Assembly (NCBI GenBank): GCA_013398275.1
Contig: VZSE01013216.1
Span: 2,315,917 to 2,379,916, forward strand
Origin: Promerops cafer
Taxonomy: Eukaryota; Chordata; Aves; Passeriformes; Nectariniidae
Reading direction: 5' to 3'
DNA: 64,000 nt
The position numbers were made by a program, and so were the translations under genes. The notes under the pieces were generated by a model. That model saw only the letters and a list, made by a program, of their open reading frames with translations, had not been told where the DNA came from and made no database searches. Every line of letters starts with the position of its first letter. Within the stretch, counting starts at the first letter, position 1. This document shows positions 25,209 through 37,365 of the stretch, piece by piece.

Positions 25209-25664
25209 GGTGCAAGTTTTCACAGCTGTCATGAGGCCAAAGAAAAACTCCCAGGCAAGACTCTAGATAGTGCATTCTCTGCAGAGAGGCCACATTTTAC
25301 ATATGAACAAAATGTAATGTAGTCAGATAAAATGACTTTGCAGTGCTAGGTTCACAAATGTTACAGTACTGTTTGAAGAAATAGCAAGTAGGGAATGGAG
25401 AAAGGAAAAAGAAGAGGGGGAAAGTGGTAAATAATGATGAAGGCCCAGTGAAATGGCCTTTAAGTTGGTTCAGTATTTATATATGGCTAAATGTGATCTT
25501 GAGAGTGCAGGGATACAAAGCAATGGCCATGTTCAAGGGCTGGGTTTCAAAGTGCTGACTTTCATAATAACTAAAGAATCCTCACTGAAAATTGACTGAA
25601 AATGAATTTGAAGTGTGAAGACCTGAGAAAATAAACCTTTGAGAAACCTGAGCTGAACTCAGAA

Positions 25665-25740
25665 ATGATCCTGCTTTGGGCAGGAGGTGGGGTAGAGACC
25701 CTCTGAGGTCCTTTCCAGCCTGTGTTAGTCTGTGCTGTGG
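25665..25740 (+). mobile_element. CR1 3' end, short fragment
   Basis: The run gggcaggaggtggggtagag, followed by accctctgaggtcctttccag and cctgtgttagtctgtg, matches the last 70 or so bases of CR1 elements ('gaggtcccttccaacc ... attctgtg'). It lies in the same sense as MYO3B. Confidence 0.75.
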
Positions 25741-28700
25741 GGAAAAATGTTCACTTCATCCATATAGGGGTTTTAGGGCGAATTTAAGTAGTAAACGGGA
25801 TAGTTTACTTACTTACCCAGTCTGAATAAACAATTATTGAACTGATTTGTCTAGTGTTGTTAGTAACCCTTAAAAATTTGCAATGAAAGCATACGGTCAT
25901 AAAGGTATAAAAGGTTTGAAGACTAAAAAAAAAAAAAGAGGTAAAACTTATCAAAACCAAGCGAATTTTCCAAGGCATGTGTAATTATTTTTACAGAGAT
26001 CTATGTTTGCTTTATTGAAAAAGTGTCAAAATTTTTATAGTGTATCCAAAAAAAAAGTTGGAGGTAACTTGAACATTGCCTTGTTTATCTGTAAGATATC
26101 AGATCTCTGAGGTATAAGATCTTTGAGACTGGCATTTTAATCTGCTTGGCAAATGATTGTTGAGATCTCATGAATGAGAGCTGTATTTAGAAAAAAAAAA
26201 AAAAGAAAAAGATGTGTCTATGAGAGCAGAGGAAGCAACTCTTGTGCTCTTGGAAAGGGAGCACTCACTTTTCTTTCTGAGCAAACCTTTCTTCGGTAGC
26301 TTGGAGAGTGACAGGGGAAGGGAACATTTCTCCTTTTGAGTGAGTTGATATCTCTGCTTTGGCATCCAGCATCACAGTCTCTGAGAGCATTAGGAAAAAA
26401 ACAGTAGTAACATCTTTCATCTTTCTACTTAGCTGACTAAAGTGATTGACTTTATGCAGGTTAGTTTGGTTAAATTAGCTAAAATGTAACTGCTAGGTTT
26501 CTTCATTCTCAGTATAGTTATATCAGATTCCCTCTTATCAGACTTTCACATATTAGTACAAGTGCTGGATAAAGATGTTTGGAATTACAGTAAGGTAGAT
26601 TCATTGGGCAAGTTGATGATCCATGATCTGTTGCCAGCTCGCAAACATGTCAGACTTTTAGGGCAGGCAGCATCTGCTTGAACTGTCTGGGGACACAAAA
26701 AGAACTGAAAACGCCTCATATTACAACACAGCCAGAGATCTGACTTGATGAAAGTGTAATTTTCTTATTTGTTTAGCCATTCTATGTGTTTTTTAAAATT
26801 GAGTGCTCATGTCATGTTAACAAGTATGTAATCACCTTAGTTACTCATAATTAATTACTGAGAGGAAATTCAGGAAGGAAGGAAGAATTGTGTTCCATAT
26901 TATACCCTCTATTTTTATTGTAGATGTATTTTTACTTCTCTATCCTAGTTTTGCCTTTCAGGATTTTGGTTTGTTTGTCTTCATCGTCTTTTTTCTCTTC
27001 TCACTTTGTTACTACTTTGATATTTTTCCCAATCTTGGCATTGTCTTGCCTTTCCTTTTGCCAAGATGCTGCTTCCCATCTTCAAAATGTTCCCTTGTCC
27101 TATGTCTGTCATTTACTATTGCTTGTTTCAATTCTTCATTTTCTCTGAATTTTTAGACTTATCCAGGAGATCCTTCTTTTCATAGCTTACCATAGAATAT
27201 TCAGCATGGTGTGGGTTAAATCTTGCATTAAAAGAAAAAAATCATCCCTCTTAATCTTCATGTGTTCCATGATGTTTTAATATATCAGCTCTGTAGCAGT
27301 TTTTTTTGGTCTCTTATTGCATCACTAATTGCTTTGCTACACATTATGGCCATCATTAGCAGTTCTCACCTTAAAGGTGTTTTAACTACCTTTATCCTTT
27401 CCTAGATTCCCTAGCTTATGTGAGTCAATATTTTTCCCAAGATATTTTCCATGGCCTGTCCAACTGTTTCAAGGAGCACATGAGTTTTATATTAGTGTCT
27501 TTACAGGTTTATTGGGATACAGTCTTACTGTATCATTGTCATTTAGTTCTGCATAAGAGAGGGTGTATTTGAATTGCGGTCATGGGACCTTTTTGGTAAT
27601 GAATAAATTTTTCATGTTTCTCATACTATGTTTATTAGTCTTCACTCTAGTTATAATGTACAGGTATTCATAAGCCATACAGGTTTTTTTTTAAACAGAC
27701 AAAAATTTAACTATTTTTGAATAAAGTGTATTGGATGGAATGGGAGAGGGAACAAATAAATTTCGTTCCACATACAGTCCTCTTGCTCAGAAGGCATATT
27801 ACCTTAAATGATAATTCCTTTTTTAAAATATGGTACTATTACACATCTTGTACATTTCTTTAGGTTTCAGCATTTATTCAATCTATCGCTTCAGAATATT
27901 TATAATGATCCTCCTAGTGATCTATTGGAAATATGCCACCATTAACTAATGTATTCCCTCTGCAAGTGTTTCTTTCTGAACTAGACTGACAAAGCTATCA
28001 GAATTATAGCAGTTCATACAATACTAAGCTTAAAAATGTAAGTAAAGGTTTGAGTCATAACATACAAAGAAAGTGCAATCCTTACTTCCTTTGAAAGTGC
28101 AGGGTTTAAGTGCTTTGGTTTTGCTGAGTGTAATGATTGAATTGCGTGTTCAGGACCAGCCACATCAATCATGTGGTAATAAACTTCTTTTATGAGGTTA
28201 CTGTTAGGTTTATTTGTACTTCTGTAGAGCCCCAACTAAGAAAATGCTCACCTTTGTGAAATGGAAGGATAAGAAGGTGTGTCTTCCTCTTTGAAAAGAA
28301 GAGCTAAATTAGACCAAAGAAATTAAGGTAAAGAAGCAAAAATGGAAAAAACACTTGTGTGGTTTTGTGAAGCAAGTTCTCCTTTTCATAGGAGCAATGT
28401 AGTGAAAACATTTTCTTGTTGATGGAAAGAAGGCCCCAAAAAGCATGTCTCAGTGAGTTGAAAACTCACAGGTATCCTGTGTTATCTTGTGTCCAGGGCA
28501 ATATGGAGCCTAATGGCAGTCACCATGGCATGACAGAGCCTTCGCTCTGCTTTGCCATCCTGGGCAGAGAGAGATCTCAGCAGGAGCACAGGACTGAGGT
28601 ACACTGTTCCATGTTAGACTCCAAATGGTCTAGTTCTTTCTTTGGCAATCTTTCTATTCTTAAAATAAACAGTTTGTAGCATCCCTCTGTGTCTTTCTTG

Positions 28701-30593
28701 AGCCAACTTTTAGCTTTCCAAGAGTGGATCTGCTTCAATGGGCAGTGCTTTCAGGCAGGTGTCCTACTCAGGCCTCTTAAACTGGTTCATGTACAGTGGG
28801 AGTGTGAAACACACACTCTTCAGGAATTGTCCTTAGAAATTTATCTGTGGGATTTTCACTTTCAGATATAAAGAGATATTTTACTTCCCCATAAATTTGT
28901 ACAAAATATGCTGTGTAATTACAGTATTTTAATATTCCAGCTACAGAAGTGTAGTGCCTAGACACCACCATATGTATTTCAGTCAGGCACAGAAGTATTG
29001 CTGTCTTACTTTCATTTCTTTGGCACCTGACATTCTACTGCATTGCAAATTCACAGAGCAATGATTTTAATAGAAAAGCAAAATACTACATTGTGCTGAA
29101 GATGAGAACTGGTTATAAATAAAAGTTGTTTCCCCTGTTTCAATTGCTCTTAATTTGCTTGTGCCTCTTTAACTCTCTGAAACTTCTGTGAATAAATGAG
29201 ATAACAAAGCATAATTATAAGTCAATTATGCTAAATTTTTGGTTGGAAGCTTGACCACTGGAATGCAAAGCTGTATGTTTTCACCTCCATCCAAAAATAT
29301 TTCTGAAATGAAACACTTGTTTCTGTCTCAGTGAGCACAGAAACTGAAACTGGAAACTGAAGAATATGACAGAAATAAATGATGCCTTGTCAGGTTCTGA
29401 AAAAGGCTAATGAAACCTTGCAGCTGCCAAATCTGACTGGAACCAGTGGCCTGTGAATTGCAATGTTCAGGGGAAAAAGTCAAAGATAATCCAGATGTTC
29501 CCAAGCAGAACACACTGCAGTACTTTTTCATACATTTTCTTTCTGTTTGTATGGACTAAAAAAAATAGATAACTGAGATTTGGTTTAATACATTTTCTGA
29601 AGGTTATTATTTGACCTTCAAGATAATTTAGTGTGCTTAGCACATTATTTCTGTCTGTACTCATTACTTCAAAGGTGGCATTTATCTGATACATACCATT
29701 TTGAATCACAGATTGTTCACATGATGGAGGTTTCTTAGAAAGCTTCTTTTGACAGCCTGTTTATGGTCTTCCTCAAGCACCTCTCTTTTGGCAATGCATA
29801 AAGTGAATCTTGACAATCAAAAGGAGACTGTGCATAATTCTGGAATTGACTACCTTTTACCACTTATTTTGGCTCATTATTTTTTTGCCTGATGAACTAT
29901 TATAAGCAGGAGACTTGCGAATAAATCTTGATTTAAGTGTGCTTTAAAGAGCTAGTTGATATTTTGTTCATTGGTGGTCCTGAATTTGTTTTGCAGCTGA
30001 GCCCATATTTCATTGTTAATCTGCTAAGTCACCTACGTAGTGGCAGCAAAATTAATAGTCATGTAAAAACATAAGCAAAAAGAAGCAAATGTGTATTTAT
30101 GTGTTACAGATCACATAGCCATCATTTTCTTCTGAGAAAGAGGGAAAACAGGTATGCAGCTTGGTTTTTACTAGATCAGGAGCCTGTATTACAAAAAAAC
30201 TCCAAAGCCAAGAAAGTGGATTTCTAACCTTGACCCTTCCAGGTAATCAGAATCATGCACTCTATTTAACTTTCAATTCAATATGAATTCGTCATATGCT
30301 GTTGGATTGAGTCCAGACTTCTGTAAATGTGCATAGCCTATGGAAAATTCCAGTGAAGAGGGAATATCAGATAACTCTGTTTCTGTAATTAAAAGATAGT
30401 AAAATACTTAAGCAAGAAGAATTTTTTTGTTTCAGTAATAAAACAGCAATGTCTTGTGTTCTGCTTGCTTTTAACCAGTTCTTTTCCCTCAGTAGATTTT
30501 GGTCTTGGTTTAAAGCAGCATGGCTTTGCTAGAATTAAGGTGCTTACACATTATTTGAATAGATATATGGCTTTGATAATTCTAGAAGAGAAT

Positions 30594-30618
30594 TATGTAT
30601 GTATGTATTATGTATGTT
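30594..30618. repeat. TATG microsatellite
   Basis: Short imperfect run of tatg units (tatgtatgtatgtat, then tatgtatg). It is unremarkable. Confidence 0.85.
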
Positions 30619-30898
30619 AACACTTTTGAATTAGATATTTACAGAAGAAAGAGAGTCCTTGGAGAAAAGGGAGGGGGAGAGTGGGAAAGGAGACGACACT
30701 GTTTAGAAGTGAATCAGTTGCTAGTGAAAAGGTGTCTGGGGAGCAAATTTGGCAGGAGCATACTCCTTCTTCCCCCTTTCCTCCAATCTTTCCCTAGGAT
30801 GTACTGTATCTTTCATTTTCACAGAATAAAGGTCATTTTACCAGTGTTCCCTAGGGGGTCAGGAAAGGGGCATTACTGGAAAACTTTCCAGTCTAGTA

Positions 30899-32104
30899 AG
30901 GACCTCTGATTGCTGTCTGTTATTGGTTGTTCAAGCTGGCAGTGATGAAATAACAAATAGAAATCTGAGGGCAGTCAAAAGAGACTTCAGGGCCTTGAGA
31001 CAATTGATTGAAGGATCAGGAGCACAGGTAGTGATTGTGTCAATCCTTCCAGTAGCAAGGAATAATATTGATAAGAATAGGCAGATCCATCAGGTCAATG
31101 CATGGCTCTGAGGCTGGTGTAATTGGAAAAATTGTGAGTTTTTTGACCATGGGATGATCTGTTCAACACCTGGTCTGCTTTCACCTGAGGGGATGTGCCT
31201 TTCTCAAAGAGGAAAAAGAGCTCTAGCACAGGAGCTGGCAAGGACTCATTGACTGAACTTTAGCTTGAAAGAGGGAAGAGGAAAATACCAGGCTTGCTAG
31301 TGATGAGTAATGGGATGGTGTGCCAAAACTTGAGAAAATGAATAATCATAGGATCGCTCAATCTGCTTCATGAGACATTGGCTACAAAGTACAACACCTG
31401 AAATGTTTCTAGACTAGTGCACACAGCAGAAGTAACAAACAGGAGCTTGAAGCTTTGGCCCAGTCCTAGAGTTTTGATGTCACTGGCATAATTGAAACCT
31501 GATGGGATGAGTCCTCTGACTGGAGTGCCCTGTTGAATCGTTACAGGCTCTTAAGGAGGAGTAGGCAAGTTGGAAGAGTTGGGGATTGGGGTGGCACTGT
31601 ATGTAATGGAAAGGCTAGAATGTATGGAGCTCACGGTTGGCAATGGCACAGTTGAGAACTTCTAGATAAGAATCAAGGGACAAACTAACTCAGATGCGAT
31701 CCTGGCAGTCTGTTGTAGACTTCCTAGCCAGGGCAGAGGTCTACGGGCTAAAGGGAGACCTCACTGCAGCCTTCAACATTGGCGCAGCGGGCTGGGGAGG
31801 GGCAAGTACCGATCTCTTCACTCTCATGACCAGTGACGGGACCAAAGAAAATGATATGAAACTGAGTCAGGGGAGGTTTAGGTTGGATATCAGAAAAAAG
31901 GTTTTTCACCCAGAGGGTGATTGAACAGTGCAACAGGCTCCCCAGGGAAGTGGTCGCAGCAGCAAGCCTGACAGAGTTCAAGAATCATCTGGACAGTACT
32001 TTGAGGCATGTGGTGTGATTCTTGGGGATGTCCTGTGTAGGGCCAGGAGTTGGAGTCAGTAATCCTGATGGGTCACTTCCAACTCAGTATGTTCTATGAT
32101 TATA
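30899..32104 (+). mobile_element. CR1-type LINE with ORF1-esterase and endonuclease remnants, internally deleted
   Basis: A sense-strand CR1 relic of about 1.2 kb. At 30923-31111 the translation has SGAQVVIVSILPV, and further on FFDHGMICSTPGLL and CLSQRGKRALAQELA. Together these are the end of the CR1 ORF1 SGNH-esterase domain. The family's D-G-x-H catalytic end motif reads E-G-M-C here, so the key residues are gone. About 31460-31740 resembles the start of the ORF2 endonuclease (ETWW-like, DWSAL, RRSRQVGR, then CRLPSQ). It then jumps near 31745 to the CR1 3' UTR region, ending ttctatgattatatg at 32104, so the rest of EN and all of RT are deleted. Frames are broken and it is inactive. Confidence 0.85.
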
Positions 32105-33607
32105 TGTAGTTAGAGTACTATGATTTAGCATTGGTCTCTTCTCTTGCCCAAGAAAGTTTTACGTAATTGTGCTGAGTCCTAAGAAACTAAAGATGCTGTA
32201 AGTAGCTTCTACCTTTTCCAGTTGTCTCATATGCTGTGATTTGGTATGTACAGTCTTAAGATACGGTTTATGCTTTGTTGTCTGTATAGGCATGGGTATG
32301 CCATTCCTACAGGTCTGGTTAAGAAGTCTTAAGGGAGATTGGTGCCTGATACTGTCAAGACTTGCAGAATTCTTGGCATTTTGAGGATGTTCAATTGCAT
32401 TTGAAGTCCCCTAGATCAACTCAATTGGCAGACAATTGCATTAGGCCTGGAGCTATTTTGCTGCAATCCCATGCTTCTGATATAGCTTCCAGTTTTGTTG
32501 TATATCCTGTGTTCTTTCTATCTCCTGGTCTCTTGAGCCAATCGCTGCTGTTGTTCCCAACCATAGAGGCTCCATGTAACAGCATTCAGATTGGTGATAT
32601 CTTCCCACAGACCTAAAAAGCAACTTCAGAGGCCTGCCTCTATATACATGGATGATTTTGTACTGATTCTCCAGTTCTGCAAGTTTCTACAGTTTCTACC
32701 TTAACTTCACAGAGCTGATAACAGTACATTGCTTCCTGCTGAGTGGACTTTGGTGAAATATATTAATGGCGGTCAGTTGAACTTCAGTGGAATTTAGTAG
32801 GAGACAGATGAATAGGAGAGTGTTTAGGGTCTGAATTTTTCTTTCAGATCAGTGAACACCTCTTACTGATTTGAATGGGCCACAAAACAAGTGTATCATG
32901 AAATCTTCTGAGCCCTTTTGAGAATTACCTGGTTATTTTTGGAGGATTACCCAAGGTGGAGAGTCCTGCTCTGGAGCGGCAGGACTTTAAACTTGTGTGA
33001 GAATTTATAAGCTATTGATTATTAATTATTCATGTATTTTAATAAAAATAATTATTTTTCTTTCTAAGGAAATCTTATTATGTGTGGTTTAATTTGGCCT
33101 TTTTCTTTGGCTGTTTCACTAAGTGTTTTGAAATATGCCTGAGAAGTGTATTTTCATGTTAAAACTAGCTGTGTATAAACCTGAGAAACTGTCAACAGAA
33201 CTATAGTCTCTTCAGTCTGCTAGAATAGTTCACAACATGCTTGTGGGGGATGGTGATTGTCAGAGCCTGTAGATGGTGACAGGTGTTGGTTGTTCATCTG
33301 CTAATTTCTCATTAGAAACAATGTGGTAGGTTGATCAGTTGCAGTTTGGTAATTGGAGGCACTGTCATGATTTCTGTTGGTAAAATGTGTGACTATGTTT
33401 ACTGAAGTAGTTTAAAAAATAGTAGATGTGTTTTCAGTTTTTTAAATTTTGTCATAAATGAAAATATTTGTTTTCTCATTGCCAACAAATACCTATTATC
33501 CATGATCTGCAATTAGGTTCACAGTTTAACGTAAAGGATGAGTGGTGCTCACTGGACTGTATCATTTGCCTTACTGTGGTAAAATAACCAATTTTGCCTC
33601 ACCAGCT

Positions 33608-33637
33608 GTGACTTTGGAGGCAGTGACTTTGGAGGCA
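33608..33637. repeat. 15-bp perfect tandem duplication
   Basis: gtgactttggaggca occurs twice back to back (33608-33622 and 33623-33637). Confidence 0.95.
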
Positions 33638-36600
33638 GTTTGAGTGATGGGAACACATAAAGCTCTACAGATTAAAATATATCCAGCATACAGCTGTGTG
33701 TGTATCAGCCAGAATTCAGCAGCAGTTCTTGCTTGATAAGCTTGCTAATGTCTTCTTGTCCTTAGAAGGAACATTGTTCCCCTGTATGGGTGTCTTGTAC
33801 AGTCTCAACCCTGCCTTCTTTGCTGAAGCAAAACTCACAGTGAAAAACAGCATTAGTATGACCATGGAAAGCACTGAATTCAAGGATAGAAAAACTACTC
33901 ACAAGGGCAGTGCATTTGCGTAAGGAAATAGAGCATGTAGTTCTGTGACTAATTAGGAATTATAGAAAGAACTAAAGGAAAAAAGACAAAGTTAGGAAAT
34001 AAATGGTTGATTATTCATCTTGCATCAAAAGAGGACATTTTCAAAAGACAAACCAAATTATAGCTGCTTTCCCCAATAATATTCCTATCTATTTCTCCCA
34101 ATTTCCATCAAATATAATAGAAAACAAGACTATATTGGGCTTCAGCTTCTTGTACATGTGGCAAAGATGATTGAAAGATTGCATGCAGAGTGTTCTAATT
34201 TTATATTAAAAAGGTAGAGTAAGTTAAGTCAGCAAGTGAACGAGAGGTAGCTTTTTAGTTTTTCTATGAATGTGTTTTGAGTGCTGCAGAAATAGCTAGG
34301 GGTGGGGAAAACGCAATGATGTTGGCTGGTGCAAGTACACAAAAGCTACAGAACTCCATGTAATGGAATTAACACAGTCTGAAATTTAAAATGGCCCTAG
34401 TTTGATCCTTGAGCTGAAGTGGTCAGGCAAGTGTTGTTTCTCTGTGGTTTAGCATCTGATGATGCATATGAGTTATTTTACCTTTTCTCTATAAAGAGGT
34501 GTGAATCAGGATATGAATTATAGGTATACTAATTGATTATTAATTTCAAACTGCAAAAGACTAGGAGTGCTTATGAAAAAAAGTTTAGAATTACTTTTGC
34601 ATATCTGCCTTTTCTTATTACCCTAGAACTTAGAGTCTTTACTGCAGAAGTCCCCCTCTGGAGATGTCATGGAAGCAATAGTGTTTTCTGCTATCACCAT
34701 GAAACAGTTTCTAGTGTCTTAGGCAAAGTGAAGGTAGGAAGCTGATGCTCTTATGCCTCTTTCTGGAAATAATTTATTCACATGATGCCAGAAAAGGATG
34801 GACTGATTTTTTACTTTGTAGTTTAGGTAATGTTTTTCACCAAGGGAAACCAATGTAATTTATAGATGTTAATGAATTAAGGTTCTGGTTTTGTCCGCCA
34901 GCTTAATTTTGCAGATGGGGTACCTGACACATCAGTTTATAGTGGTCTAAGTACAGAGTTGAATGGTCTTGCTGCACAAGCACTAAGAATAACATAGTAT
35001 CTTCTATCAACAAATACAAAAGTATCAAGCTCAATATAACATTGGTAGAGTTACTACTTCCTTGATTGTGTTGATTTGCATCAGCTAAAGACAGTAGCTA
35101 TCAGAGAGAGCTTAGTAGTTTAGTAATTTGTTAGACGAAACATGTTCTGTATGGTTAAAAAGATGGCTTTCTCCATTAATCATTAACCTGCAAATGACAA
35201 ACTGTATTTTCTGAATGACATATATTTTGCTGATCTGTTCTTCCATGATGAAATCCCACCTGTTTCCATCATAACATCTGCAACTAATGAAAAGTATCTC
35301 TGTGTCTTTTTTCAGAAAGTTCCTTGTGAGATTGTTAACAAAGCTGCCAAACCATATGCTTTTTGTCAGCACCATTGTTACCATCTGGAAAACCTTTTGG
35401 AACACTGTGAATAGAAAAGACAAAACTGCGTATTTCATTAATTGTAATTGAACTTTTGAAAAAGCAAATTACTTTGCAATGAAATTCAAAACTTCACTGT
35501 AAATATTCAGTAGACAGTGCTAGTATAATTCTAAAAGGAAATACACTGTACTTCACAGCATAATAGAAGCTGATTGTTCATCAGAATCCAAAATGTCTGG
35601 TAGAGTACTACTCCTGCAATATAAAGACTGAAACCTACACTAACCCCAGCTGGGTGTTTCTTAAAGCTGTTTGCAGTGGTCACATATGTGGGATGTCTGT
35701 ACTGATAACCATTTTTATTATAGACAAAGATATTTTTTAAGTTTACCTTTCTTTGATATAGGATATTTTTTTCTAGAAGTATACCTAGAAATAGTCTTCT
35801 TTTTTTTTATGCTTGTAAAAAACCAGATTCTGTGATGTGCATGAACATATGAGCCTGGTAAAGGGGAGACAACCATGAAATGTTATTGTCACTGAAAATA
35901 GCCAATAATTTATTTTTGTCCTTAATAATAAATTTGCTAAGTAATACACATCTCAAACATTCTGGTTTTCTTCACTTCATGAAGAAAAGTGTATTCCCTT
36001 AGTCTTCTGAAGCAAAAGAGAAAGGTAATTTCAGCAAACTTGTCATCCTGCAGTGTAATTTGTTGGCTGAATTTGTTTTGAAAAGACGTAGATGAACAAA
36101 ATGCTCCATCTATTACAAAGGCACATTGCAATATTTTTCAAACCAATTTGCTTGCATTTTTTAGAGTAATTGTTCAATGGAACTCATTTTCAATGAATAT
36201 GCATGAAAAACTCGTGACTGTTGAGCAAATCAGCACTAATTTATTGTTGCTTATGCTGTTTTCCTTTTTGTTTTGTGAGATGTTTCCAAGCAGTGTTATT
36301 CTGTGGAATGTGGCCACAGTATAAATGATGTGATTTGTGATACAATCCAGAATATTATTGTGTGTTTCTGTTATAGAATAAGTCTTACTGTGATTGTTTT
36401 TCCCTGCCAGTTCAGTAATATGTGACCCTCAAATGCAGCAAAAGATAAATCATTAAGGTTTCGTAAAACACGTCTGTAAGTTTAGTCTTAAAAAGTTAAA
36501 TTAGGCTTCAGTATTTAGCAAATTTTAAGCTGCAGAGGAAACCTGTGGAGGATAATATAGTATAATATAATATATGATTTTATGAACAATTCCTGCTGTA

Positions 36601-37299
36601 AGTTGGTCCTCCTAAATTTGTGCCTCTTAAAATTTGATTCACTTAATATGACTTATAGGTCTTGCTTTGTGTGTTTATGTAATTAAATTGCAACTGTAAA
36701 AATCATGAAGGAAAGGAACTTTTTGTCAACTACCATGGAACATATCAGAGTTGAAAAATTATTTTTATGGAGGCAGTCTTACTGTTTAGTATAAAAATAC
36801 TGTCTGCTAGATGACAGTTTAAAAATAGCATCTATTTTAAACAGTTTTAGAGTTTACAGTGTCATCCAAACTGAATATAGATGCAGACCCAGACTGAAAA
36901 TCCTACAGATTGTTCTTATCCATACTTTAAAGGTTTTGATCAGAATAGGTGACCTTGGGCAAAGGGTTAGTGGTTTGATTATATTTGATTATTAATGCTA
37001 GGTTAATACTGCATTTTCAGTCAGGCTGAATTGAAAGGGAAATGTTGGGAAGTACACTGTGAGGTATACTGACTACCAGCTTCAAAGGTATTGACATAAA
37101 AGGAGAAGCACATGAAAAGAGAGCTGTCAGTGAATCAGCAACAGCAAGAAAAAACCAACAGGCATCTTAAGGCATCACATAGACAATTTGACTATTACTT
37201 TCTCAATTTTCATTTTCTCCCTGGTGGAACCAGGGGCATCTTTGATGACTATCTGTGAGATAACGTTAACATTTTAAAACTCAAATCATTGTTTTTCAG

Positions 37300-37365
37300 G
37301 AACCCTCCACCTACTTTGCTACATCCTGAAAAATGGTGCAGAGGATTCAACCATTTCATTTCACA
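37300..37365 (+). CDS. MYO3B: MYO3B coding exon: short kinase C-lobe exon
   Basis: A 66-bp exon whose first base completes the Arg codon of the previous exon. It encodes 21 residues, NPPPTLLHPEKW then CRGFNHFIS, and leaves two bases (ca) that become Gln with the next exon. This is the segment between kinase subdomains X and XI of MYO3B. The acceptor is tgtttttcag|g and the donor is ca|gtgagt, a strong site. Length is a multiple of three with the same phase on both sides, so skipping it would keep the reading frame while removing 22 residues of the kinase C-lobe. It is separated from its neighbours by introns of 23.1 kb and 11.1 kb. Identification rests on the close match to remembered vertebrate MYO3B and on exact phase continuity with the flanking exons. 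Confidence 0.94.

Larger units (their letters stand above)
14204..37299 (+). other. MYO3B: MYO3B intron, 23.1 kb
   Basis: GT-AG intron (gtatgg ... tttttcag). It contains CR1 copies at about 19922-21000, 25665-25740 and 30899-32104, a perfect hairpin at 25181-25208, short tandem duplications at 16045-16096 and 33608-33637, and a possible premature polyadenylation signal near its start (14319). The rest (14360-16040, 16100-19920, 21000-25170, 25750-30590, 32105-33600, 33640-37290) is AT-rich unique-looking sequence in which I see no gene. Homopolymer runs of 12-15 A occur near 25926 and 26191. Confidence 0.88.

Noticed and set aside
36550..36575. taatata-rich stretch as a promoter
   Set aside because: Low-complexity AT sequence with no accompanying initiator, CpG signal or open frame.
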